Below are positions 55,242 through 63,045 of a stretch of 64,000 bases of DNA, piece after piece; position 1 is the first letter of the stretch, and every line of letters begins with the position of its first letter. Both the position numbers and the translations under genes were made by a program. The DNA comes from Rhodothermales bacterium (GTDB lineage Bacteria; Bacteroidota; Rhodothermia; Rhodothermales; UBA10348): the NCBI GenBank assembly GCA_017643395.1, contig JAEPNP010000003.1, positions 62,001 through 126,000 of the forward strand, written 5' to 3'. Under the pieces are notes generated by a model that ran no database searches, was not told the origin of the DNA, and saw nothing but the letters and a program-made list of their open reading frames with translations.

Positions 55242-56834
55242 GTGGCCTGCTGGCTCCTGGCTGGCGCTGCGCAGGCCCAGGACTGGCGTGTGCATCTCAA
55301 GCCGGATTCGCTGACAACCTGGCCGACCGGGGTCAGCCCTGGAGATCCGGAGGGACTGGCGGCCTGGCTGCGCGGGCAGGGATTCCTGCAGGCCGAGGTG
55401 GATTCTCTCGGCGATGCCGTTGCCTACGTGACCCAGGGTCCGCGGTACACCTTTGGCGCATTCGTGGTGGACGGGTCGGAATCAGGACTTTCCGGGAGGC
55501 CGCTAAGCGAAGCCATCGCCGACAGCGTAGCGAACTCCGTGCTTGAACGGCTCGAGCGAGCCGGCCGCATTGGGGCTTCCATGAGCATGGATTCCCTCTC
55601 CGTGGCTGACGGGCGGTTGCGTACTGTCTGGACGGTGAATCCGGGTCGCCAGGCCCTGTTGCAAGGCCTGCTCATTGGTGGCCGAAGCCAGGCTTCGGAG
55701 CGATTCGTGCGACTCGTCTCGCGTCTGGAGCCGGGCATGGTGCTAACGGAGTTCGACATCGCCGAAATCCGGGCGCGGCTGATGCAGACCGGGGTTTTCG
55801 CGGATGTGCAGGGCCCCATACTACTCCCGACTTCGGACTCGACGGCCGTCGTACAGCTGGTGCTCGAGGATCGTCCGCCGGGCTCGTTTGACCTGGCGTT
55901 GGGGTATCTGCCCGGACCGTCCTCCGGCACCGTAGTCGGCTCAGGCCACTTGCTGCTGCGCAACCTCTTTGGCGGAGGTCGCACGGTGGCGGTCGAACTG
56001 GACCGACTGCCGGGGCAATCCAGCAGTTTCGCGGCGCGTTTGCACGACCCGTTCGTGCTGGGCCCGCTTGTCGGAGCCGAACTCGAGTTCGACGGCTACC
56101 AGGAGGACTCCACGTTCAGCAGACAGGAGTACCGCGGCCGCCTGCTTGTGCGTCTGGGGCAAGTGACACTCACTGGAACCGCAACACGCACGGCCTCCCG
56201 CCCGGGTACGGCAGGAGGCATCGTTCAGAATGGACGGCAGCGCGTGCCCCGCTCCCGGACGCGGGCGGCAGGACTCGGTCTGCGCTTCGATTCCCGCGAC
56301 GACGCACTCAGCCCGGCGAGCGGTCAACTGGTGGACATTTCAGCTACGCGCGGTACCAAGCGCTCCTCCGGCTTGCGGGTGCAGCAGGGCGACACGGTTC
56401 GGGTCTCTGAGGCGCGGCTCCAGGACCGGCTGGAGGCCATCGCCCGTGTGTATGTCCCGGTGGCAAGGCGCATCGTGTTGGCAGGTGGGGCCGACGTGCG
56501 GGTGGTTTCCTCGCAGGAGGTGGAGCCGTCCGACCTCTTCCGGCTGGGAGGTGCGACCTCGCTGCGCGGCTACGACGAAAACCGTTTTCGCGGTGAGGCG
56601 GTCGGCCGCAGCCTGCTCGAGATTCGGCGACGCCTGGAAGGGGCTGCCTATACCTATGCATTCATTGACCATGGCTTCGTCACTCTGGAAGGGAACACCA
56701 CTCGCCATACGGGCTTCGGGCTCGGTGCGCAGCTACAGACCGGTGCCGGCCTGCTCAATGTCAGTTATGCCGTGAATCGGGACCATGGGCTGCTAAACGG
56801 TCGTGTCCACCTGGGTCTGGCTTTCGGACTGTGA
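55242..56834 (+). CDS. BamA/TamA-family outer membrane beta-barrel protein
   Basis: The region encodes a C-terminal barrel of the bacterial surface antigen/Omp85 type: DLFRLGGATSLRGYDENRF (typical of strand and L6-like motif) and a FLAG-like closing end LGLAFGL. The N-terminal part (RGQGFLQAEVDSL, VTQGPRYTFGAFVVDG) resembles POTRA domains. The product is about 530 aa from GTG at 55242. A signal-like segment (YALVACWLLAGAAQAQ) straddles this start, so translation may begin a few codons upstream at a non-standard ATA (55230), which has GGAGGG 5-6 nt ahead. It would insert or export substrates at the outer membrane. Its stop overlaps the rsmE start. Confidence 0.82.
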   Translation: MACWLLAGAAQAQDWRVHLKPDSLTTWPTGVSPGDPEGLAAWLRGQGFLQAEVDSLGDAVAYVTQGPRYTFGAFVVDGSESGLSGRPLSEAIADSVANSVLERLERAGRIGASMSMDSLSVADGRLRTVWTVNPGRQALLQGLLIGGRSQASERFVRLVSRLEPGMVLTEFDIAEIRARLMQTGVFADVQGPILLPTSDSTAVVQLVLEDRPPGSFDLALGYLPGPSSGTVVGSGHLLLRNLFGGGRTVAVELDRLPGQSSSFAARLHDPFVLGPLVGAELEFDGYQEDSTFSRQEYRGRLLVRLGQVTLTGTATRTASRPGTAGGIVQNGRQRVPRSRTRAAGLGLRFDSRDDALSPASGQLVDISATRGTKRSSGLRVQQGDTVRVSEARLQDRLEAIARVYVPVARRIVLAGGADVRVVSSQEVEPSDLFRLGGATSLRGYDENRFRGEAVGRSLLEIRRRLEGAAYTYAFIDHGFVTLEGNTTRHTGFGLGAQLQTGAGLLNVSYAVNRDHGLLNGRVHLGLAFGL

Positions 56835-57556
56835 TCCCCAAGCACACATTTCATGTTTTCCCTCCGGTAGTCGGGGACCGCGTGGACCTGCCGGAGCGGG
56901 AAGCGCAGCATGCGCGACGCGTTCTTCGCCTTCGGCCCGGAGACGGCGTGTGTCTGGTGGACGGACTGGGCAACCGGTTTGTCTGTGCGCTGGATGATGT
57001 CACCGCAAAAGCGGTCCGGGCACGCATTGTGGAACGGGAGGCACTGCCGCGGGCCCTTCCTCGGCGCGTGACCATCGGCGCGGCCCTGCTCAAGAACGCC
57101 GGTCGTTTCGAGACCATGCTGGAGAAGGTCGCCGAGTTGGGGGGCGATGCGGTGGTGCCCCTGCTCACCGAGCGTGCCGAGCGCACCCGGTTCCGACTGG
57201 ACCGTGCGGAATCCATCCTGGTCGGGGCCATGAAGCAGAGCGGCTCGGCGTGGTTGACCAGGATCGTGGACCCTGAGCCGCTGTCCCAGTTTATCGGCGG
57301 GGCCCCCGAGCATGCGCTAAGGCTGATCTGCCATGAGGCGGCGGACCCCAAGCAGGGGCTGGTGGCCCAGCTCTTGGCCCATCCGGACCAGGATGTGATC
57401 GTTGCGGTGGGGCCGGAGGGGGGCTTCTCCGAGGAGGAGATCGGCCTTGCGCAAGAAGCAGGATTCCAGGTCTGCTCGCTTGGGCCCACCAGACTCCGGG
57501 CCGAAACTGCCTCGATGGCCGCCATGGCCACCATAGCCCAGGTCAGCCATGCATGA
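56831..57556 (+). CDS. rsmE: 16S rRNA (uracil1498-N3)-methyltransferase RsmE
   Basis: The 241-aa protein starts at GTG, overlapping the TGA of the preceding gene. N-terminal PUA-like region (HARRVLRLRPGDGVCLVDG) and a SPOUT methyltransferase core with KVAELGGDAVVPLLTERAER, KQSGSAWL, VGPEGGFSEEEI and LGPTRLRAETASMAAMA. The last motif binds SAM in the trefoil knot. It methylates U1498 of the small-subunit rRNA. Confidence 0.97.
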   Translation: MIPKHTFHVFPPVVGDRVDLPEREAQHARRVLRLRPGDGVCLVDGLGNRFVCALDDVTAKAVRARIVEREALPRALPRRVTIGAALLKNAGRFETMLEKVAELGGDAVVPLLTERAERTRFRLDRAESILVGAMKQSGSAWLTRIVDPEPLSQFIGGAPEHALRLICHEAADPKQGLVAQLLAHPDQDVIVAVGPEGGFSEEEIGLAQEAGFQVCSLGPTRLRAETASMAAMATIAQVSHA

Positions 57557-58088
57557 ACTGAAAGAAATCACCGAGGCCTCGGAGGACATCTTCCGGGGCA
57601 AACTGTTGCATGTGAAGCGGGACGCCGTGCGCATGCCGGATGGCTCAGCGGGCGTGCGGGAATGGATCGACCATCCCGGAGCTGCGGCAATCGTGGCAAT
57701 GCTTGATGCGGAGCGGGTGGTCATGGTGCGGCAGTATCGCTATGGCCCCGGCAAGACGTTTCTTGAGCTGCCGGCCGGAAAATTTGACGGACCGGAGGCG
57801 CCGGAAGCCGTCGCGGCCCGCGAGCTTGAAGAGGAGACCGGGTATCGGGCCGGGCGACTGGAGCACCTGGGCGGACTGTACAATGCTGTCGGATACAGCA
57901 ACGAGATCATTCACATCTACCTGGCCACCGATCTGGAGCGCACTCACCAGGCGCTCGATGAAGGGGAGGTTCTTGAGGTGGAGATCCACGCGCTGGATGA
58001 GGTTGTGGCAATGGCCGGCCGTGGCGAGTTGCAGGACATGAAGACCGTTTCGGGCCTGTTGATGGCGGCGGCGCGTTTGCGCGGCTGA
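57549..58088 (+). CDS. NUDIX hydrolase, ADP-ribose pyrophosphatase-like
   Basis: The 179-aa protein starts at an ATG that overlaps the rsmE end by 8 bp. It has the RQYRYGPGKTFLELPAGKF approach to the Nudix box and the box itself ending in ARELEEETGYRAG, with the acidic REExEE-type pattern. Downstream GLYNAVGYSNEIIHIYLA fits the ADP-ribose pyrophosphatase (NudF-like) subgroup. It would cleave ADP-ribose or related nucleotide sugars. It is the last gene of the BamA-like/rsmE/NUDIX operon. Confidence 0.9.
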   Translation: MHELKEITEASEDIFRGKLLHVKRDAVRMPDGSAGVREWIDHPGAAAIVAMLDAERVVMVRQYRYGPGKTFLELPAGKFDGPEAPEAVAARELEEETGYRAGRLEHLGGLYNAVGYSNEIIHIYLATDLERTHQALDEGEVLEVEIHALDEVVAMAGRGELQDMKTVSGLLMAAARLRG

Positions 58089-58220
58089 GGGGTCGGCGCA
58101 CCCGCTCAGTCGCCGGCCGTCGGGGGTTGCTGCGGGGGCTTGGCGGGATCTGGTGCGCGCCCGGCGGGTCTGGGGTGGCAGTGCTGGCCGGGCGGAGGGC
58201 TGATGTCCGGCTCGTGCTCG

Positions 58221-58345
58221 CCGGCTCCGCCGGCCGCCGGCGCGGTGGGAGGCGGTGGTCCGGCTCCGCCGGTCGCGCGCCGGGGGGCAGCTTTCCGGCT
58301 CCGCCGGTTGCCGGCGCGGGGGGCAGCTTTCCGGCTCCGCCGGTC
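58221..58345. repeat. 35-39-bp imperfect tandem repeat, 4 copies
   Basis: The core CCGGCTCCGCCGG begins at 58221, 58260, 58295 and 58331. The middle copies share a GGGGGGCAGCTTT spacer. The core is nearly palindromic (CCGGC/GCCGG arms), so hairpins are possible. Confidence 0.75.
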
Positions 58346-58429
58346 GCCGGCCGCGTTGAGGCGGTGGGCCGGCGCTGGTCTGCCTCCGGGGGGCTCGCGC
58401 TTCAGCGCAGACATGGAAAATCGCCGCCT

Positions 58430-58545
58430 GATTCCACTTAGGGGTTGCCGCGAAAATGGCCGACGTGGAATACGGGGCCTGACTACACTTTCGGACCCCC
58501 TCGATTGCCCCCGTAGTAGAAAATGGGGCCAGGATTCCACGTAGG
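58430..58545. repeat. 52-nt-period array related to the 1.8-2.25 kb repeat
   Basis: The anchor is GATTCCAC at 58430 and 58533 and GACTACAC at 58481, so spacing is 51 then 52 nt. The TAGTAG...GGGGCC tract before the third anchor (58513-58532) resembles the one before the anchor at 2094. Short motifs GGAATACGGGG and ATTCCACGTAGG also recall the 1.8-2.25 kb units. Confidence 0.8.
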
Positions 58546-58700
58546 CGCCAAACCGACAATGCGCGGCGCATCCGGCGCTCCCGAAGCCACCGTCCCTCAG
58601 CATCGGCGCTGCGCCGGAAGCCCCAGCATTGGCACCACGCCGGAAGCCCCGGCGACGGCTTAGGGCCGCAGCGCCGCCAGCCCCCGCGCCGGCAGTCCCC

Positions 58701-58900
58701 GCGACAGCCTACGGCCGCACCGCTGCCACCACGCGCGACGGTTTGCACCCTGCACCGCCGCCAGCCCCCGCCCCGCCAGCCCCGCGACGGCTTACGGCCG
58801 CACCGCTGCCACCACGCGCGACGGTTTGCACCCTGCACCGCCGCCAGCCCCCGCGACGACCTACGCCGCAAACGCTGCCACCACGCGCGGCGGTTTCACG
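58701..58900. repeat. long imperfect tandem repeat, about 83-bp period
   Basis: A segment beginning TACGGCCGCACCGCTGCCAC (58710) recurs at 58793 and, diverged and shortened, at 58862. Copies include ACCACGCGCGACGGTTTGCA and a CACCCTGCACCG end. Not coding. Confidence 0.8.
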
Positions 58901-58980
58901 CACCCTGCACCGAGCACGTATTCCGGAAGCCGATCAAAGGCCGTACTTTATCGGGCTGAATCCAGGATCGCATCATCGCA

Positions 58981-59349
58981 ATGACGTTTTTCACCATTCT
59001 CATCGTTGTCATCGCCATCATCGGCATCCTGCTGACGTTTTCCGTGCTGCTTCAGAGCGGCAAGGGCGGCGGACTGGCAGGTATCGCAGCCGGCGGTGCA
59101 ACCACGCAGATTCTCGGCAGCCGCCAGGCTCCCGACTTTCTTGAGAAGGCCACCTGGATTCTGGCAACGGCGTTCATCGTGCTCTGCATCCTGACGAACT
59201 TCGCCATCGATTCCGGGACGCGCGAGTCCGTAATCCAGCAGCAGGCCCAGCAGAATCCGCCAGCCGCCACGCTGCCGCCGGCCACCACCGCACCTCCGGC
59301 GGATGCCGGGGCCGCCACGCCGCCTCCAGCCGGCAACGACGGCAACTAG
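58981..59349 (+). CDS. secG: preprotein translocase subunit SecG
   Basis: The 122-aa protein has two transmembrane segments (about 3-22, TFFTILIVVIAIIGILL; about 57-77, ATWILATAFIVLCILTNF) and the family's central SVLLQSGKGGGLAGIAAGG and FLEKATW. It assists SecYE in protein export. A C-terminal tail of about 40 residues rich in Pro, Ala, Thr and Gln is longer than in E. coli SecG and not part of the conserved fold. Confidence 0.95.
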   Translation: MTFFTILIVVIAIIGILLTFSVLLQSGKGGGLAGIAAGGATTQILGSRQAPDFLEKATWILATAFIVLCILTNFAIDSGTRESVIQQQAQQNPPAATLPPATTAPPADAGAATPPPAGNDGN

Positions 59350-59366
59350 CTTCCCGGGAACGGGCG

Positions 59367-59565
59367 CCCCGCCGCCCCGCACCAGGTCGCCGCGCCGCAC
59401 AAGCCGCCGCAACCGGCCCGCACCGCCGAGCCGCACCAACTCGCCGCGCCCGGGCCGCCGCACCGCCGCGCGCCACGCCGCCGCGACCGGCCCGCGCCGC
59501 ACCGCCGCGCCCCACGCCGCCGCGACCGGCCCGCCCCGCCGCGACCGCCCCGCACCGCCACACCC
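59367..59565. repeat. GC-rich low-complexity tract
   Basis: Imperfect repeats of CGCCGCGACCGGCC and CACCGCCGCGCC fill the space between secG and the rnpB terminator. It is nearly all C and G with scattered A; both strands have open frames made only of Arg, Pro, Ala, Gly. Confidence 0.65.
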
Positions 59566-59576
59566 TCCATCGCCCG

Positions 59577-59612
59577 AAAAAGGAGAGGGGCGCCCCGTCG
59601 GAGGCACCCCTC
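59577..59612 (-). terminator. rho-independent terminator of rnpB
   Basis: On the minus strand GAGGGGTGCC (59612-59603) pairs with GGCGCCCCTC (59594-59585), 10 bp with one G-T pair and an 8-nt loop, followed after CC by a run of five T residues (59581-59577). It lies 12 nt past the end of the RNase P RNA. Confidence 0.88.
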
Positions 59613-59623
59613 GTGTCGCGGAA

Positions 59624-60016
59624 GGCGTCGGCCTGTAAGCCGAATTCTGTCCGGAACCGGTTCCGCTGTCCGGCCCTGGACCGCCATCTATCTGGGACTG
59701 CCGTCACCGACAGCCTCAAGCGGCCTACCCGCGCTGTTGAACGGGCCGTTCATTCCCGGAGACCGGGAGCCAGCGCTGCTTGGCCTTGCACCCCGTGAGG
59801 TTTGCCTGGCCGCACCGGTCGCCCGGCGCGCCGGTGGGCTCTTACCCCACCATTTCACCCGTCGCCTGTGCCCGAGGGCCATCGGCTGGTTTGTTTTCTG
59901 TTGCACTTGCTGTCCTGGACCGACGCCCAGGCCTTCCGGTTAGGAAGCACGGTGCCCTATGGTGTTCGGACTTTCCTCACCGCGCGTAAACGCGGCGCGA
60001 CGGTCCGACCGACGCC
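59624..60016 (-). ncRNA. rnpB: RNase P RNA (M1 RNA), bacterial type A
   Basis: The minus strand holds the full set of conserved RNase P elements: GAGGAAAGTCC (59978-59968), AGTGCAACAGAAA (59907-59895), GGGTGAAATGGTG, GGGGTAAGAGCCCACC (59847-59832) and the 3' ACAGAATTCGGCTTAC (59650-59635). The ends form an 8-bp P1 helix, GGCGTCGG at 60016-60009 with CCGACGCC at 59631-59624, giving about 393 nt. It is the catalytic RNA that cleaves tRNA 5' leaders. Weak open frames across it are shadows. The exact ends are inferred from P1. Confidence 0.96.
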
Positions 60017-60018
60017 AT

Positions 60019-60048
60019 TATCAATCGCGGCCGCGAAGGCCGTGTCAG
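60019..60048 (-). promoter_or_regulatory. candidate rnpB promoter
   Basis: On the minus strand CTGACA (60048-60043) and TTGATA (60024-60019), 18 nt apart, sit just upstream of the P1 helix of rnpB. The -35 overlaps the stop codon of the upstream coiled-coil gene (60047-60045). A sigma-70-like pattern is assumed. Confidence 0.45.
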
Positions 60049-60800
60049 ACGCTGGCCATCGTCTCCCGGAACAGATCGCCGTCCACAATGATGCGGCCGG
60101 TGTGCTCACAGACGATGATGCGATTGCGCTGACGAATTTCAAGCTGGCGCTGCGGCGGCACGGCGAATCCGGCTGCGGCGCCACGCTCCAGCGGTACCAC
60201 GGCGCGACCATCACGAACACGGCTCCGGAGTCGCTTGTACGCCCGCAGATACCGGGCCTCGACAAACTCCTCAGCGCCATCGCGATCCTTCTCCAGGTCT
60301 TCCTGCTCGTGGCGGGTGTCTTCCAGCACTTCCTGCAGTTCAGACTGCTTGGATGACAGCAGGGCGTCCACATCGGCCAGCCGCTGCTTGGCTTCCTCGA
60401 CGGTCTGGGCGTGCTCTGGGCCCGCTGCTTCCAGTTCTTCGATGCGCACCTGGTTGTCGGCGATGCGCTGCTTCTGCGCCTCGATCTCCTTGGTAAGCGC
60501 GTCGTACTCGCGGTTGTTGCGCACCTGGAGCTGCTGCTCTTCGTAGCGCTGGATCAGCATCTCGGCTTCCTTGATGTCGACGGCCGCCTGCTTTTTGGCG
60601 TCGTCCTGCTCCTTGGCTTCCGCTTCCAGCTTCTCGAGACGCGTAGTCAGGCCGACTTTCTCGTCTTCCATATCCCTGATCTCGTCAGGAAGATCGCCCC
60701 GCAGCTTCTTGATCTGGTCGATCTTGCTGTCGATGGCCTGAAGCCGGACAAGGGCCGTCAGCTGCTCCCCGATGGTGGTTTCGTGCGCGGTAGTTGGCAT
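60045..60800 (-). CDS. COG1579-like coiled-coil protein with degenerate zinc ribbon
   Basis: From ATG at 60800 the product is 251 aa; an in-frame codon at 60851 gives a longer unlikely start. Residues about 15-175 are a long coiled coil (RLQAIDSKIDQIKKLRGDLP, EKLEAEAKEQDDAK, LTKEIEAQKQRIADNQVR). The C-terminal part resembles the COG1579 zinc ribbon: AVPPQRQLEIRQRNRIIVCE. In relatives two CxxC pairs flank this; here only the Cys of CEHTG remains, and the first pair reads GAAAGF. It is probably a non-zinc, structural member. It lies just upstream of rnpB. Confidence 0.85.
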   Translation of the reverse strand: MPTTAHETTIGEQLTALVRLQAIDSKIDQIKKLRGDLPDEIRDMEDEKVGLTTRLEKLEAEAKEQDDAKKQAAVDIKEAEMLIQRYEEQQLQVRNNREYDALTKEIEAQKQRIADNQVRIEELEAAGPEHAQTVEEAKQRLADVDALLSSKQSELQEVLEDTRHEQEDLEKDRDGAEEFVEARYLRAYKRLRSRVRDGRAVVPLERGAAAGFAVPPQRQLEIRQRNRIIVCEHTGRIIVDGDLFRETMASV

Positions 60801-60919
60801 TCCCGAACTGTGTGACTGGATTCGCTTGATGCTAGCCCACGATAACGGCACCCCAGTGTGAAAGTTCGCACAGCTTCTGTGCAGATACGGTGCGGTGAGG
60901 CACGCCCCGAGGAGCTACC

Positions 60920-61729
60920 TCAGACTCGTCGAATCCACGTCTGGATGGGCGATGTGGTCTCTGCCGTGCGATGTACGGGAATGCCGTCCGTCACCCGATC
61001 CAGAAAGGCCACCAGCAGTTCCTCGGTCATCGCCTCCGATTCGTAGTGACCCACGTCCACGTAGGCCAGGGCCGGCGTTCCGTCGGGGTTCAGCGCGTCG
61101 AAGAACTGGTGGTACTTGACGTCCGCCGTCACGTACGCGTCCGCCGCTGACGCCAGCGCCAACGCCAGGAAGGAACTCCCCGAGCCGCCGCAGACTGCGA
61201 CCCTCCTGACTCTCATCCCCGGGCTGGAGACGTGCCGCACGCCGTTCACCGCCAGCGCGTCCGCAATCCTCGCCAGAAAGGCCTCGATCGGTATTGGTTC
61301 GTCGTATTCGCCGACGGTGCCAAGGCCGGTTTCGGAATCATCTGCGCGCTCCTGCAGGAACTCCAGGTGATTCAGGCCGAGCTTGCGCGCCAACGCAAAG
61401 GACACACCCTCGCGAGCCGCGTCCAGGTTGGTGTGGATGGCGTAGTGCGCCAGTCCGGACTCGGCGAGTTGCAGCGCCATCGAACCCACCAACGTCGCCG
61501 GAGTGATCTGCTTGATCGGCGAAAAGAACATCGGATGATGGGTGATGACAAGATTGGCGCCCAGTCGGCGGGCCTCCTGAATCACGGCGGGAGTCAAATC
61601 GAGAGCCACCACGACACCCGTGACCGTGGTCTCCGGCCGGCCGATCTGAAGCCCTGAGTTGTCCCATGACTCGGCGCTGGCAGCCGGCGCCCACTCCTCA
61701 AGCAAGGCGGTCAGTTCGGCGATGGTCAT
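60920..61729 (-). CDS. Nif3-like dinuclear metal center protein
   Basis: The 269-aa protein is a Nif3/YbgI-like member. Conserved parts are ESWDNSGLQIG, VVVALDLTPAVIQEA, LVITHHPMFFSPIK (His pair), HYAIHTNLDAA and VDVGHYESEAMTE (His and Glu metal ligands). These proteins form toroidal hexamers with a two-metal centre; the physiological function is not settled. The start overlaps the MFS gene stop by 4 bp. It is followed by the coiled-coil gene on the same strand, a frequent pairing for COG1579 proteins. Confidence 0.93.
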   Translation of the reverse strand: MTIAELTALLEEWAPAASAESWDNSGLQIGRPETTVTGVVVALDLTPAVIQEARRLGANLVITHHPMFFSPIKQITPATLVGSMALQLAESGLAHYAIHTNLDAAREGVSFALARKLGLNHLEFLQERADDSETGLGTVGEYDEPIPIEAFLARIADALAVNGVRHVSSPGMRVRRVAVCGGSGSSFLALALASAADAYVTADVKYHQFFDALNPDGTPALAYVDVGHYESEAMTEELLVAFLDRVTDGIPVHRTAETTSPIQTWIRRV

Positions 61730-63006
61730 GGGTTATAGGCTTTCGCGGCCGCCATGCCTTCTTTCTCGTTGACCTTGAGCAGCAGAACTGCGCCGAGCAC
61801 AAAGAAGAAGATCACCACCGACACGCCGGCTCGCTGTCCATACGCGGCCGTCAGGGCACCAAGAGCAATCGGGCCCATGAACGCAGTGAACTTGCCGGAG
61901 AAGGCAAAAAAGCCGTAGAACTCGTTCTCCTGTCCGTCCGGAATGAACCGACCCAGCAGGGAGCGGCTCGCGGCCTGGTTTGGTCCGGCCAGCAGGCCGA
62001 CCAGTATCGCGGAGATCCAGAACAGGGTCACCGATTGCGCGACTACAGCCAGAATGGCGGCAATCACCAGTCCACCGAGGGAGATCAGGATAGTCGTGCG
62101 TCCGCCCAGTTTGTCGTCCACAAAACCAAAGGCCCACGCCCCGAGTCCGGCGGCCACGTTCAGGGCGATGCCGAACATGAACATCTCCTCGGTCTCGAAG
62201 CCAAAGGTGCCGGTTGCGTAGATGGCACCGAACGCGAAGATGGTGACGATGCCGTCGTTGTAGACCAGCCGCGCAAGCAGCAGCCAGAACAGGTTCTTCA
62301 GCTTGCGCACATGCAGGAAGGTGGTCTTCAGCTCACGTGCTGCGTCCCGAAACAGCGTGCCCATCGGAGGACGGTCCGCCTTCACAGGATCAGACACAAA
62401 GAGAAACATGGGAATGCTGAATACCGCAAACCACGCCGCGACGAGCAGATTGGTCGCACGAATGTGTTCACCGGCCTCCTTGTCCAGTCCGAACGGGGCC
62501 ACCTCGGGCTGCACAAACACCAGAAAACCGATCAGGAGCGCCATGAGGCCCCCGAGGTAGCCCAGTGCCCAGCCGTTGCCGGAGACGCGGCCGATGCGGT
62601 CCGGAGTGGCAAGGTCCGGCAGATAGGCGTTGTAGAACACGTTGCCCATCTCAAAAGCCACATTGGCGATCACAAACGCGCCGAGCGCAAAAACAATCTG
62701 ACCCGGCAGCGGGAAGTAGAGCACCACCGTGCCGACTACGCAGGTGATGGTTGCTGCCAGGAGGTAGGGCTTGCGCAGTCCGCCCTTATCGGCCATCGCC
62801 CCGAGAAACGGGGAGCAAACCGCAACTATGATGGCCGAAATCGCAACGCCGATTGACCAGAGCGATGTCCCGGTTTCAGGGTCGGGAGCAATCGCCTGCG
62901 TGAAGTACGCCGCGTAGATAAACGTGACGATAAGCGTCGTGAATGCCGAATTGGCGAAGTCGTACAGCGACCAGCTGGCGATGGCCCGGCGATTGGAGGT
63001 GACCAC
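61726..63006 (-). CDS. MFS transporter, UMF1-type
   Basis: The 426-aa protein has about twelve transmembrane segments. SWSLYDFANSAFTTLIVTFI near the start is a hallmark of the UMF1/Atg22-like group, and AVCSPFLGAMADKGGLRKPY fits the MFS loop between segments 2 and 3. Later parts include LLAGPNQAASRSLLGRFIP. The substrate is unknown; the group includes peptide/drug-like transporters and amino-acid effluxers of vacuoles. Its end overlaps the Nif3-like gene. Confidence 0.92.
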   Translation of the reverse strand: MVTSNRRAIASWSLYDFANSAFTTLIVTFIYAAYFTQAIAPDPETGTSLWSIGVAISAIIVAVCSPFLGAMADKGGLRKPYLLAATITCVVGTVVLYFPLPGQIVFALGAFVIANVAFEMGNVFYNAYLPDLATPDRIGRVSGNGWALGYLGGLMALLIGFLVFVQPEVAPFGLDKEAGEHIRATNLLVAAWFAVFSIPMFLFVSDPVKADRPPMGTLFRDAARELKTTFLHVRKLKNLFWLLLARLVYNDGIVTIFAFGAIYATGTFGFETEEMFMFGIALNVAAGLGAWAFGFVDDKLGGRTTILISLGGLVIAAILAVVAQSVTLFWISAILVGLLAGPNQAASRSLLGRFIPDGQENEFYGFFAFSGKFTAFMGPIALGALTAAYGQRAGVSVVIFFFVLGAVLLLKVNEKEGMAAAKAYNP

Positions 63007-63045
63007 GGGAGCGAAAGGGTTGGTGGCGCCCCAAGGTAGGTCCGG

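Larger units (their letters stand above)
58089..58980. other. 892-bp gene-free region of GC-rich repeats
   Basis: Between the NUDIX stop and secG start no frame gives a credible protein; long frames encode Arg/Pro/Ala strings. The gap contains four CCGGCTCCGCCGG-centred units, a 52-nt-period array and a large imperfect tandem repeat, listed separately. Confidence 0.7.

Noticed and set aside
58127-59144. Several long frames in the gap before secG
   Set aside because: They encode only Arg/Pro/Ala/Gly-rich repeats from GC-rich tandem DNA and no recognised domain.
59688-60356. Open frames across the rnpB region
   Set aside because: The conserved RNase P RNA elements and P1 pairing explain this sequence; the frames are shadows.
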